This document shows, in pieces, positions 29,880 through 41,480 of a stretch of DNA of 64,000 nucleotides (within the stretch, counting starts at the first letter, position 1; the number at the start of each line of letters is the position of its first letter). The notes under the pieces are model-generated. The model made no database searches and was not told the origin of the DNA. It worked only from the letters and a program-made list of their open reading frames with translations. The DNA comes from Geosiphon pyriformis (Eukaryota; Glomeromycota; Glomeromycetes; Archaeosporales; Geosiphonaceae). The DNA is taken from NCBI GenBank assembly GCA_016748015.1, contig JAAOMT010000602.1, positions 675,806 to 739,805 of the forward strand, given 5' to 3'. The position numbers and the translations under genes are program-made.

Positions 29880-31850
29880 GTGTCTCACTTGCAACATACA
29901 GCTGAAGAAACAAAACTAAATTGTATATGATAGCTAATTATTGGCTGTAAGATGGCCAAAACCAAGTATGAAAATTGTTTATCTGTGATAGCCTTTTTTA
30001 ACACTACATTGGAAAAGAACCTAATATCAACATGAACTTGAGCTAAGCTAAGTTTAAAGAGACCTTCAGTAGACAAAAAAATTCCAGGTATCTATGTGCT
30101 TCACCTTTTTTCACAATAGAAATTAGTAAGCCATTAATTTGCAGGGAAGCTGACTTGACTCTTTGATTGATTAGAATAGCTACTGTCTTGTCATTATTAA
30201 TCAAAATGTTATTGACCTTAAAAAACTCACTAGCAATATTCAAAATGTACTGAGTAAAAGTTTGACAACTCCCAACCCAAATCATATCATTAATAAAAAT
30301 GCTAGCAGCAAAAAAAGAAGTCTTCCTACCAGTTGTTTCAACCTTACCAGATCTTGCCACAAACTTAGTATCAATCTTATATCTATACAAGTGCTCATAT
30401 CTCTTAACTTTACACAAAAGTGGATCATAGAAAATTCTTCAAAGAAAAAGAAAAAAACCTCATCCTGATCTAAACCATCATGCACTTTATAATCATTTGA
30501 AAGTCCAAAATTTGTCATCACCTTATTAAACCTGTTTTCATGAATGTTACCAAAAAACTTAATAAATCGACTGCACATTTTGATACGTTGTAGGCTAATT
30601 TTTAAATAATGCCAGTTTACTGAATCATAGGCTTTGCACATATCTTGTAACACAAGCCAGAGCTCTCTATTCTTTTCTAAAGTGTCCTTAACAACTGACC
30701 CAATAGCAAAGATAGGAGATAGAGTCAAAGTATTTTTCAATACTAAGAAGTTATTGCCATGAAAAACATTGAATTTATTACAAGCCAAAGATATCTGATC
30801 AGAAAGGATTTTTGATAGTATTTTCCAGACCGTCTTGATCAAAACAATAGGCTTAGTGTTTGTTAAAACCCCATTCCATTCATAAAGTTTCAGGATCATT
30901 GAAACTCATGTCCTCTTCCAAGAGGTTGGAACAGCACCAAAAGTTAAACAAGTATTTAACAGCCCCAAAAAACAAGTTAATACCTCTTTACCATAATGTT
31001 TCTAAAGTTTATTAGGAATACCAGACAAACCTACAGACTTATTATTAGGCAAATTACTAATAACCGAAAACAGTTCACTCATGTTGATCTTTTCTATTAC
31101 ACCAGAAAAAACTGCATTATCCACATAATCTAGGGACATATATTAACAAGACCAAAAATTAGGCATCCTCGAGAGCACTGACTATCTTCTTGTTTACTCT
31201 TCCATTATCTCATTGACCTTAAGCTTAACCTCCTTAGGCTCAATTATCATCTTATCATCCACCACTAAGTGATCTAAGACAACTTTGTGAAATAGCCAAT
31301 CTAGAATGCTTTTAATCATTCTCCTTTTGTTAGAACAGAAATTTTCCATCTGACAGTTAATAGCCTTCTCAATCTCAGCATTTTTAGCCAATTTAGATTT
31401 ATAATACTTAGACTTTCAATACTTTTTCTTTACCACTGACAAATGCTTAATTAGAATTATTAAACACACATCACTAGACACTATGCCAGACACCTTAAAC
31501 ACCTCAATCTTGTCAATAGAAGTCCAAACTTTAACAAAATAATTAAAATCTTGAAGATCGCCAGAATTCTAGCAATTCACAATTTTGGCAATAAGCAATT
31601 CCAATTTATAAAATTTAGAAGAATGTTTGTTTCGTAAACAATCAAATTTACTATATCAACTCTTAGAGAACATCTCAGTAGCAGCCTGTATCATGACTTC
31701 CTCCAGTACACTCCACATCATATCTAAGTCACAACTGTCCTCAGCAATTCTAAACATAGAAAATCTGGCCAACAGCTTGGCAAAAAAACACTCCTTGAAA
31801 TACAACCACTAAACTTTGCCCACATTCCCCAACTTGAACTTCCACTGGTC
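29880..31850 (-). pseudogene. LINE B reverse transcriptase
   Basis: ORF2 RT region. The linker 31194-31391 (CSNKRRMIKSILDWLF) is followed by RT blocks at 30282-30899: NGVLTNTKPIVLI, LWLVLQDMCKAYDSV (Asp of motif A) and VHDGLDQDEV (motif B). In the next frame at 30043-30417 comes the catalytic box AASIFINDMIWVGS, where the expected DD is ND, so the site is broken. It ends with ILINNDKTVAILIN and KGEAHRYLEFF. At least two frame changes and several stops are present. The match to LINEs C and D is collinear. Confidence 0.87.
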
Positions 31851-32600
31851 TCAGTTGGCCTGCCTATGAGCACTGATAAGACAGGCATCCAAAAGCTCAC
31901 CCAAACCAATAGAAACTAAAACTGATTTATGATCTGTGTTAAAGAAATTTGACACATTCTCGACTATATGTGATGCAATTGTAGACACCAGATGCTTATT
32001 CACAAAAATAAAATCAATTACTTTCTTAACTCCTCTGGAATTGCTCCAAGTAGGAGTTTGAGCCAATAAATGTTCATTGAAAGTATTGACCAAGCCCAAA
32101 TCCAAGCAGAACTTAAAACTAGCACTTCTTTTTGATTTATTTTCATTAAAATCGCCATCTAAGACCACAAAAGAGCTAGAATTAACAGCTATTGAGATTA
32201 TAAAGTTGACATTAGCAGCTTGACTAAAATAAGTGTTGCTGGATGCACCAGAATAGAGACCCAAAATAGTAACTAAAAGCTTGTTTTTGAACAAAAAATG
32301 CACAGAAATCAACTGACCAGAAACCTCTTCAACTTTAGACACATAACAAGCCAGAGAAATGTCCATAATAATGGCAACTTCGGTACCAAGAAAACCTGTG
32401 TTCAAACCAAAAGTAAAAACCCAAACTCCATTAAATTTATTCATAATCCATGGTCTAATGTTAGACTTCAATTTTGTTTCCATAATAATTAAAACCATAT
32501 TTTTTGATTCTCTATGCCAATGAACAACATCTTCCTATTTGGCAGAAACATTGATGCCCCAAACATTGCACATAGCAATCTTCCAGATCAAACTACTCAT
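31851..32600 (-). pseudogene. LINE B endonuclease domain (APE type)
   Basis: N-terminal endonuclease of ORF2, which nicks target DNA to start reverse transcription. Motifs on the minus strand: KIAMCNVWGINV (the WNVRGLN box), MVLIIMETKL (catalytic Glu), GLYSGASS, VVLDGDFNENKSK (GDFNE box), KKVIDFIFV and FFNTDHKSVLVS (catalytic Asp-His). All key residues are present. One TGA or TAA near 32535 interrupts the first 30 codons, and the frame is open from 32498 to 31851. The start is the ATG at 32600. Confidence 0.88.
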
Positions 32601-34522
32601 TGAGATAAAAATAATAATAAGAGATCCAAACCAGCACACAAATGATCTAATTTAGCCAAAACCAAACCAATAAAGGCCTCAAGAGCCACCAATTTAAATT
32701 TCAAACTGCCAATCTTAATCATTAAAACTTTAGAACTACTTAGACCCAAAGTTGAAACATCAGGGGAAGCAAAAGAGGAGAGTGGAAGTATTAACTCAGA
32801 ATTGTCCATAATCATATCCAAAGCCAAATTCTCTTTAGCAGTAATCAAAATGTCTGAGACTTTAGAGGAGAAAGATGAAGCTTGTGGCACCAATTCTATA
32901 TCTTCAAGCTTGTGTATAATGCCAGAAACTTGGTCAGTCAATAGCTCCAAGAATCATTCCAAAGAGGCCAAACAAACATCCAAAGACGAATTATTAACCA
33001 AAACAGAAGAAAAACTACTATTCAAATCTAAGGTGCCCAAGAAAGAAGAACCAGAACCAGAAGCAAAGTGAAGACCAGAAAACCCAGTATGTAAGGCCAC
33101 CTGAGCCCAAAATTTGTTATTAAAAGCAACAGGGCGAGATATTAGAACACTTTTCTTTTCATACAACTTTGTCAACTAAAGACAATCTTTATTAGACACA
33201 ACCTTTTTAAATGTCTTTAAAAACTTAAAAATAGATACAACAAGTGCATCATATTCCAAAGCAAAATGACCAATCTTTCCACACTTCTTATACCAAACCA
33301 GATCCATCCTTGTCCAAGAAAGTTTAATACCACCAAGAATTGGCTCTGTGTGAAAAGATTCCAGATTGTCATTAGAGTCAAAACCAACCATAGCACAGCA
33401 AATCCTATTACCAGTTTCTATAGATCTGTTTATGATGCAGATTTTCCTACCAGTGCTCTCCAGAAGAGTCCCAAGATCATGTGCAGTTGTATGTACTGGC
33501 AAAGTAAACAACAGTGCTCTGAACTGATCTCTAGACACCCAAATCTCACAATCTTTTACTGTTTTGGCTACATGCACAGAATCTTTACTAATCAGAAAAG
33601 ACCATTTAAAGGCCAACAAATTAGCTTGATCCAATTCAGTGAACTCTACCATAGCCTTTTGTCATATCCCAATTAATTGAATTTTGATTGACTTAATTTC
33701 CCTAAATTTGGATACTGCAGCAATAATCATCTCCTTTGGTGTATTTATGAGAATTTTTTTGATTACTATGGCCCAATCTGAACAAATTTCTTGTTTCTTG
33801 AGATTACTGTTTATGGTAATCCCCTTCTCTCTGGCCAATAATACAGCCATTTCCATGCTCTTTTCTGATGTAAAAGTAAATCTGATGATCTTTTCAAATT
33901 TTGAGGGAGTAGTGGCCCCCTCCAAAACCATTGACTGAAGAAAAAAAATTTCTGATTAACTGAGTTTTTGCCATTGCTAATTTCTCTTCTACAGCTAAAA
34001 AATTAATGTTCAAAGCAAATAACTTTTTAATTGACACTTCTACAGGAGCCTTGACAATTTTTGGGTCAATTCACTTCTTGTCAAGAGAGATAGGCAAGCA
34101 AAAAGGGAGTACAACTTCATTATCATCCATATGAAAATTGGGAAAACCAAGTGGAGAGCCAAAAATAGCCCTAGTGTTGATTTGCTTTGCCTTGGATGTA
34201 GTAGCAACTAAGCCCAAAAGAGACTCACCATTCACACCAAACATGCTAACATCTTCATCATCACCAGATAGACTTTCTACATCAGAATATGTACTATTAC
34301 TAGGTCCAGATTTACTCTAAGATATATTTCTTTCATTACCAGAGTGTTTAACATTACCAAGAACAATTTTCTTCTTCTGAAAAAAAAACCATTAGCAGGA
34401 TCATGAAAAGCACTCTTAGGTGCCTTTTTCTTAGATGTGGTGCTACCTGCAATAGCCTCTATATCCACGAAAAATGAATTATTATTAGATAAAAAAATAT
34501 TGATATATAAACTAAAAAACAA
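32597..34522 (-). pseudogene. LINE B ORF1
   Basis: Minus-strand ORF1. It has a Lys-rich start (STTSKKKAPKSAF near 34430), an RRM-like stretch at 33662-33931 (FEKIIRFTFTSEKSMEMAVL...IIAAVSKFREIKSIKIQLIG), a zinc-knuckle remnant KKCGKIGHFALEYD near 33280, where the last Cys of the CCHC is Tyr, and a C-terminal coil (32650-32780). Stops separate the open pieces 33662-33931, 33176-33652, 32954-33175 and 32597-32950. Elements C and D align throughout. The usual ATG (60234 in C) is not present at the matching place in B. The last TGA (32597-32599) overlaps the ATG of the endonuclease frame. Confidence 0.8.
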
Positions 34523-34608
34523 AAAAACTTTTTTTTTACAGAAAATGCACTTTTTGAGAGTTTTTGAAGGTAAGAGAGAAAGAAGTTTTTTGTTTTTAAG
34601 TTAATTAT

Positions 34609-34618
34609 ACATCAAATT
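34609..34618. repeat. Target-site duplication of LINE B, 5' side
   Basis: ACATCAAATT, the partner of 18494-18503. Removing B and one copy joins two halves of element J that align to F without a gap. Confidence 0.85.
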
Positions 34619-34962
34619 AGAAAATGTATTATTATTAATACCAATTGGAAAATCTGAATTACCAGATATGTTAATATTATTTATATAGTACTTTTTTTAA
34701 CAAAACCACTTTTTTTTTTAATTTACCAACAACTGCTAAAAAAACCCAGATAAATTATATGTTTATTAATTTTAAAACTAAGAATACTGCTTAAAACTAA
34801 ATTATTTTTAATAAACTGTTTAAATATAATATCCAGAAAGTCAACAAACTTAATAATTAATTCAACTAATACAGAAAGTTTGGTCAGATCAGATTCCAAA
34901 AAAAACAACTGAAACAGCACTAAAAAATAATTAACAATAGCAAAAAGAAACAATATTAAAAA
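34619..34962 (-). mobile_element. ORF1-only element J, 5' segment
   Basis: Reverse-complemented, 34723-34953 aligns with the coiled part of F's ORF1 (F...LESDLTKLSVLVELI compared with LDSLEKQISDLAALVRSI). 34619-34660 aligns with NNFSNLM, directly up to the LINE B insertion point. J is 5'-truncated in the coil region, and the adjacent sequence belongs to G. Confidence 0.62.
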
Positions 34963-35155
34963 ACAAAAAAATTAATTTAGTTTTTATTTAATTAGTCTAA
35001 TTTTTGAAATTAAATAATTTGATAAGTTAATTAATTAAAAATATATTTAAAAATTTGTTTTATTTTGTTTTTAAAACTGGTAATAATCTGTTAAAAAACA
35101 TTATAATTAATAATACAATTAATAATTAATTTTGGTTTTTTTGGTTATTTATAAA

Positions 35156-35197
<42 letters not shown>

Positions 35198-35525
35198 ACC
35201 AGCTTATTAATTAAATTATTATTAAATTCTTGAAAAAAATAAAAACAATATTAAAATTAATATTAATATGTTTTTTTAAAAAAAATTTAAATAAAAAAAA
35301 AACTATTAATCAAAAATAAAAAAATTGTTTTAAAAGTTATTAAAAGCAGTTTTATATTATTAATATTTAAGAAAAATATTTTTAAAACATTTTTTTTAAT
35401 TGTTTTTACAACAAAAAACATTTTTTTTGTTAAAATTTATTAATTATTATAAAAAAAGTAATATTTAAAACTCTTTTATTATTTGTTTTAATCATAATTA
35501 TAAAAATAAAAAAAAAGTGTTTTTA
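34963..35525 (-). mobile_element. ORF1-only element G, 5' segment
   Basis: Minus-strand N-terminal part of ORF1. 35060-35110 matches SGRSLLVLEAKQ of F, and the start ATG falls near 35493-35495 (minus: ATTATGATTAAAACAAATAATAAA compared with TTTATGACCACGACCAGAGC in F). A leader of about 30 nt precedes it, as in F. The coding sequence is destroyed. H (59080-59612) is its closest relative in the window. Confidence 0.6.
35156..35192. repeat. (TAA)n microsatellite
   Basis: About 12 perfect trinucleotide units inside element G. The site aligns with an Asn/Ser-coding stretch in F, so it probably grew after decay. Confidence 0.9.
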
Positions 35526-35824
35526 ATTATTAAATATTAAAATTTAAATTATTGATTTTTAAATATTGTTACAAGTTAGAATAACAAGCTAACATATAGC
35601 AAAAGAGAACAATTATAGAGTAATAGAATAGATTAAAAAAAATTTAACTTTAAGAAGTAAATTAAACAAGTATAAATTCAATATGTAAGATTAGTTTCAT
35701 AAAATATCTCAGTTGCTATTTTTTTTTAAAAATAACCAAAAAATTTGAAGGTAAAAAGATAGTTTGTATTGTTAACAAATAATAACACATTAATATAATT
35801 CTATGTCTTATATTAGTATTCTTA
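35526..35824. other. AT-rich DNA, nothing recognised
   Basis: No ORF over 60 codons and no similarity to the retroelements here. A weak possibility is the remains of another old insertion. Confidence 0.4.
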
Positions 35825-36275
35825 AAATTTGATATTAAATATTAAATATGTTTTATTTAATAATCTTTAAATAATACAATTATATAAATCAAAAAAGAAT
35901 AGATAAATATCAACAAATAATTTTTTATTCAAAATGTTCAGATACTTGAAAATATGAAAAGAAAATAAGCAATATGAGAAAAATTAAGATAATAGTTGTT
36001 ATTTTATTTATTTTTAATTATTGATACATATTTTTTTATAGCTAAAAAACTCATTACTTATATAGTTATCAAAAGTAATCAATAATTAAGTTATTAATTA
36101 GATTAATGATTAGATCAATAATTAAGTTAATAATTAAGTTATTAATAAAATTAATAATTAAGTTAATATTCAAATTAATAATTACTATCTAAAAATAGAG
36201 TAGCTAATTATATAATATTAATGGTTAATATATATAATAATTAATAAAAACTATGAGTTTTAACCATAATACTAT
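35825..36275 (+). repeat. Dispersed repeat R, copy 1
   Basis: About 450 bp, collinear with 47840-48290 with few indels. Shared words include AATCAAAAAAGAATAGATAAATA and TTGTTATTTTATTTATTTTTAATTATT. The second half is a degenerate tandem of AATAATTAAGTT-like units. No coding sequence is seen. The nature of the repeat is unknown (old nonautonomous element or LTR of another family). Confidence 0.7.
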
Positions 36276-36666
36276 TTTTTTCAAAGAAATTAAGCTTTAA
36301 TAAAATCAAACTATTTATAAAATATTCTAATTAAAAGATTTTGTTTAATTCAAATCTAACTAGTTTGTTGAAATCTTTTGTGAATAGAATATATAATATT
36401 TAAAATAAAATAAGTTTTGTGTTTAAGAAATTAAATCTTTGTATAAAAGTTTTGGCTTTTCTGGCAATAATCAAAACTTTTAGAACATTTAACTATATAA
36501 TATTCAAAATTTTCACTTGTATCTCTAAAGTTGTTTTTTTTAAGAATTTTATGTCTTTTATTATTTCTTTAAGATAACAATATAATTTTAATTGTTTTTT
36601 ATATAACAAATTTTTATCTATAAACAAGATTTTTTGAATTGTTTTTTCAATTATGATAAAAAGTGT
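36276..36666. other. AT-rich DNA left of LTR element 3
   Basis: No supported gene. It joins 46597-46876 when LTR element 3 is removed. Confidence 0.5.
36663..36666. repeat. 4-bp target duplication of LTR element 3, left
   Basis: GTGT, repeated at 46593-46596. Confidence 0.85.
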
Positions 36667-37659
36667 TGTTATCAGTAGAATTTTAGCTATTAATTAGCAT
36701 GAAATTACCCTTATAATTCCTATAATTAATTAGTATATTAATATCATTTCAAATTATCATTTATTATTTAATCAATTATCACATATTACGATTTAATTAA
36801 ATAATCCAATTAGTATAACAGAAAGTAGGATGATCAAATTACACAATACCCTGAACTTTGTAACATTCAAAAATTCGCCGAAATTTACAGAAATTCGCCG
36901 AAATTTATAAAAAATTCGCCGAAATTATGAATAGTTCACCCAAATTAATCAATAGTTTAGCGAAATAACTTGTAGTCTATCAAAATATATCTTTAGTTCA
37001 CCAAAATTTGAGCAAAGAGAAAAAGTGCAAGTTCATAGACTAGTACTACAACAAGTTGTATAAAAGAAGAGCTTTTCTCTTCAAGAAAATATATCTTACT
37101 TTAGATTTTATCACTAGAACCATTCCTACACACACAAAAAAAGAAATAAATATCAAATAATTCGAAAAACCAAATTTTTTTAATTATTGCACTTGGAAAA
37201 TCCCCAAAATCCAACTAACGTTTTGAAATTGATTAGCTACCAATTTCAGTAAACTGTTAGTGACTCCAGGCCTGGATAGAAAACGTTTTCCTTGACAAAA
37301 TTCTATTTCTTTTATTTTTCTTTATTTTTTTTTTCTTTTCTTATTACAATCATTAGGGTAGCCTACAGACAAGATTCTTGTAAAAGAGTTGACTTTCACA
37401 GCAAAGTAACTACACATTTTTAGTGAGCTTTCAGATAAGCAATTTCTGGAAAAAAGTTGACATTCACTACAATGTAACTACATAAAGTAACTGGCACAGA
37501 ATTGGCCATTCCACTTATAAGCCCAACAGTTCAAATTATAGGAGATAATTTAAAGATAAATTCAGTTATTGGAGGTTCAATTACTTCTAAAAAACGTGAA
37601 TTTGCAACCAACAGATATTTACAACATTTAAAAAAAGAGACCAAAAACCTCTGATAACA
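36667..37659 (+). repeat. 5' LTR of element 3
   Basis: 993 bp, TGTTATCAG...GATAACA. It contains the seven-unit palindrome array (36874-37005), TATAAAA at 37059-37065 and the 58-bp duplication. Confidence 0.92.
36874..37005 (+). promoter_or_regulatory. U3 array of seven palindromic 9-mers, spacing 20/21 bp
   Basis: Units start at 36874, 36894, 36915, 36935, 36956, 36976 and 36997, so the steps alternate 20, 21, 20, 21, 20, 21. The first three are perfect TTCGCCGAA palindromes; the others carry one to three changes. The mean step of 20.5 bp is close to two helical turns. The TATA box follows 54 bp after the last unit. Confidence 0.7.
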
Positions 37660-37704
37660 TTTGGTGTTCTTCTATAAAAATAACACAGCAATAACAAATT
37701 CAAA

Positions 37705-39430
37705 GTAGCGACCACACTAGACACAACAACTCTAGAGTATCATCAGTCAATTTACACCTACTGCAAGCAAAGATTCAACATTCCAGATGGAATTGAAGTT
37801 GTCAAGAAATCAGTATATCAATATATTAAAAATCGCATCAACAATTATCTTTTTGGAAACCACAACATTTCAGAAGTTAGAAGCAGCCTCTACAATAATT
37901 TAGTGCACTATTCACAATTGGGAACAGAAGACCTGAACAGTGAAACACTTGCTACCTACTTACAAGAACTTAATTTTAATATTATTGAGTACTGTGAAGA
38001 AAAATACCCAGTACAGCCCAAATATTTTTTTAACTTTGAATCAGAAACAGAGACAAGCAACAAAGGCAAACAAAAAGTGAAATAATACTCAAGAACCACT
38101 CCAAACACTTTAATACTACCAAAGACAACTGCCAAACACTTGCAAACACCTGAACAAGGAACCAGTGTCAAATTACCACTTTCTATTACACCATTTCCAA
38201 TTTCACTTGTTCAACCACAAACACCAAGTTCACTACTTAACTGTTTCTCCAGACCAGAAGATTTTTAGTTACCTAGAAATCTTACTCAACAACAAGAACC
38301 AATATTAACAAGTGCCAATATCATTGATTACTTACAGAAAAATGAAAATAATCATTCAGAAAGCTTGGAAAGTGAAGAAACTGAACCAGAACCAGAAAAA
38401 GCCACAGAAAACAAAGAAAAAATTACAACTGCTTATATTGCAAAGATTCCAAAATTCACGGGTGAAAATAATGATACCAGTCCTCAAAAATAGCTTGACA
38501 AAGTTCAAAAAGCAGAAGATGCAAATGGTTGAAATACAGCAAGAATGCTCAAAGCAATTCTATATTTTCTTCAAGGAACTGTAGGAGAATGGTTTGAAAA
38601 CTTAAAAAAACCATTTAAAAACTGGCAAGCATTCAAAGATGCTTTTCTACAACAATTTACTAACAACAACACTTCTATTACTTTCAGAAACCACTTTCAC
38701 AATATCAAGCAAAAAACATCTGAAACTGTTATGACCTATCTTGGAAGATTCAACAAACTTTTCAGATGAATTTGACAATTGGAAACCAATGACTACTATT
38801 CCAATGCTCAAATTCTGGATCAGTTTATAGCAGAGTTAAAAGACAAACTGATTAAGAAAGTCTGTCCACATGTTCCAGCAGACTTAGCAACTGTCATTAG
38901 ACATGTAAAAAATTATGAAATGGCTATGGAAGAAGTAAACCACACCAAACTTGTTAACTTGACTATTAGAAAAACCAGCTCAGCAACTGAAGAAAAGATA
39001 GACCAACTCACAAAGAAGGTTGAAAGCTATTTTACAAACCAACAACAACAGCAGCAACAATCCCAAAAATATTAACCACCACAGCAATGCAACCAAAACA
39101 ACTTTGGACCACTATTCAACAACCAACCTCAAAATTGTCACTATTGTGAAATTCCAGAACACTGGAAACAAGATTGCAGGAAACTACAAAGAGACCAACA
39201 AAACAGGAGTAATCAACATTACTCTTTACCACAACAATCTTATTACCAACCCCCACCACCAACTTATTATTCACCAAGACCACAAATTCAAAACAGCTAT
39301 TATCAACCAGCTTCACAACCAATTCAACAACAATATTAGCAATTTTTACCAATTTAGCAATATCAGATACCACCCACTCAACAATATCAAGTACCAGCAA
39401 GAAGATTGGTTCAACATAACTAATTCACAC
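37705..39430 (+). pseudogene. Gag region of element 3
   Basis: Aligned with element 1 from GTA 37705 (GTAGCGACC, where element 1 has GTG). The N-domain includes the open piece 37903-38085. The capsid-like core is at 38440-39000 (LYFLQGTVGEWFENL, FLQQFTNNNTSITF, ILDQFIAEL) with several TAG/TGA stops, and the zinc knuckle CHYCEIPEHWKQDC is at 39136-39177. It is followed by a Gln/Tyr/Pro-rich linker. Confidence 0.85.
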
Positions 39431-39480
39431 CCCAAAATCAATTTCAGAATAACAACAACAGAATTAATCCAAATAACCAG

Positions 39481-40135
39481 TTGGTTCTCCGAAATTCTGG
39501 TCAAAAAAGACCCAATCACTATCACACTCAATCCAGTTATCTTACAATACCAGAGGAATCGGATTTTCAACAACCTGCACTTTCTGAAGGTGAAGTTACA
39601 GCACCCAGATCAAATTCTTCTAACAACACTATTTCACCAGCTCAAATTGCCCAAAATGCCAACCTTTCAGATATATTTCCATTCAAATTTGAAGCAAATA
39701 AATCACCATTCTTGCTTAGTAATACAGCAGCTAATGAACAAAAAGCTATCACTGCTATGTACACTGAAGCTATAATAGAAAAAAACCCATCCGACTAATT
39801 CTAAACAGTGGATCAGCTGGAAGTATTATCACTTACCAGTTAATGCAACAGCTTCAAAGAACTGTTAACAGACCAGCCCAAACTGTAATTGTTACAGCAG
39901 ATGATATAAAAAAGACACCAGTAGAAGAAATTGACAATTTTTTATTCACCATTGATGGAATCACCATTCCAGTCAAAGTTCTAGTCATGAATGCACCCCA
40001 ATACCAAGTTCTAGTTGGAAATGATTGGCTTCTCAAGGCCAATGCAAACTTGGACTGAGAAACTCAGGAATTAAAAATCTCATACCAAGAACAATATACC
40101 ATAGTACCTGCTACTTGTGGAACTTTTAACAAATG
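39481..40135 (+). pseudogene. Protease region of element 3
   Basis: SDIFPFKFEANKSPFLLSN, ITAMYTEA, then a one-base frameshift near 39790 and ILNSGSAGSIITYQLMQQL. The Gly missing in elements 1 and 2 is present, but the catalytic Asp is Asn. The end is VLVGNDWLLKANANLD. Confidence 0.82.
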
Positions 40136-40199
40136 ATCAGAAAAAGCCCCAGTATTTGAATTTGAAGAGAAGAAAGAAATGCCACTTACTAAAATCTAC

Positions 40200-40940
40200 A
40201 TGGCTCTTGGATCAACATCTAATTGGGCTGAAGAAACAAAACAGAAGATTTTTGAAGAATCAAGAGGATGAAAGAAAGTTAGATATTCTACACCAGAACC
40301 ACGGAAACAACCACCCTATATTCCACTCAAATGCAAAGATTGCAACAAGAAACTTTTATTAATGGGAGCATGTATTTCTCCAGAAGAGAAATATGAAACT
40401 TGTACCTGTTACTTTTGTAAAACATGCCATAGAGAACGATTTGGATCTCCAAAAAGAAGTAGAAAATAGGACAAAACTTCTTGTCTTACTTGTGGAGAAA
40501 TGCTACCAGAAGAATGCAATTGGATTGATGTAGCAATAAGAGGAGAAGTATGTGATCAGACCTGTCAATATGCTCTATCAATTTTGGAAAAAGTCAGAAG
40601 AGGAACACCATTTAATGCAGCATACAACAGTGCTTTCAATAAACTTTACCACTACTCTCATGATGCTGAAATGATTTTTGACCTAGCAATGATATTAATC
40701 AATGAAGCCACCTAAGAAGATGTCCACCAAATGAAAGAAGCTGAATACATTGAGTATACTATGGAATTAGCTGGATTTGATTATGAAGATAAAGTAGAAA
40801 CCTACCACCAAATGGCAAGCCACACATACCTAACTTAAGAAGCTCAAATTCAACAATTAGAGCAAATGAACATTTAATTGTGTGAAGAATGCATCATGTC
40901 TTGTGATGACAAATGGTGTCCAGAATGCTATGCTCTTAGC
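40200..40940 (+). pseudogene. Cys-rich module of element 3
   Basis: KCKDC, CTCYFCKTC, CLTC, VCDQTC, the helical part (NAAYNSAFNKLYHYSHDAEMIFDLAM) and then CEECIMSC...CPEC. Spacing is the same as in elements 1 and 2. Several stops are present. Confidence 0.74.
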
Positions 40941-41480
40941 ATTCCCCTGCCAGAGGAAAATGATGAAAATGAAATCGAATTTGGAGTATCTGAACTAGTA
41001 GAAAAACTACTAACCACCCCCATCTATCTTCTTAAAAAGCAACCATCTCTACAACTTAAATATTTTGACAACCATGGCCAAGAAATCAGACCAGAAAAAA
41101 CACACGAAATTAATGCTGGATATGACCTAAGATACCCAGGAAAAGATACTTTGGTTCTTCAACCAAAGTCCTTGACAAAAATCAATCTCAAAATTGCTCT
41201 TAAAATACCACCAGGAGCAATGGTTCAAATTGCCTCCAGATCATCATTGGCAAGCAAAAAAATCAATATTAGAGGAAAAATTATAGATGCAGGATATACT
41301 GGAGACATTACTATTATGTTGCAGAATAAAACAGACAAACCATTCAAGATTGAACATGCTAAAAAAATTGCCCAAGCAATTTACCTATCCTTAATTAATA
41401 TTTCGGGTCTATAATCAGTTAACAACAGAGAACAATTGGGAAAAAGTGAAAGAGGAACTCAAGGTTTTAGTTCAACTGGA
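40941..41480 (+). pseudogene. dUTPase domain of element 3
   Basis: Motifs EINAGYDLRYP (1; Asp to Asn), SRSSLASKKI (2), IIDAGYTGDITIMLQN (3), KIAQAIYLSL (4) and RGTQGFSSTG (5; Gly to Ser). One TAA lies at 41412. The domain is dead but fully recognisable. Confidence 0.88.

Larger units (their letters stand above)
18504..34608 (-). mobile_element. Full-length LINE (element B), interrupted by LTR element 2
   Basis: About 6.8 kb without LTR element 2. In order on the minus strand: leader (34608 to about 34450), ORF1, endonuclease, RT, RNase H, zinc finger, C-terminus, 3' UTR and a tail of about 10 A at 18501-18510. The exact 10-bp target duplication and the leader matching LINE C show that it is full length. 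Several stops and two frame changes break the ORFs. LTR element 2 entered between the zinc finger and the C-terminus, and the frame reads through the repaired site. Confidence 0.9.

Noticed and set aside
35156-35192. (TAA)n as a LINE tail
   Set aside because: It lies inside the ORF1-aligned part of element G and no element ends there.
36874-37005. CRISPR-like array
   Set aside because: The repeat is 9 bp with 11-12 bp between, it lies inside LTRs of a eukaryotic retroelement, and no cas gene is present. The 23-bp array at 19155 fails for the same reasons.
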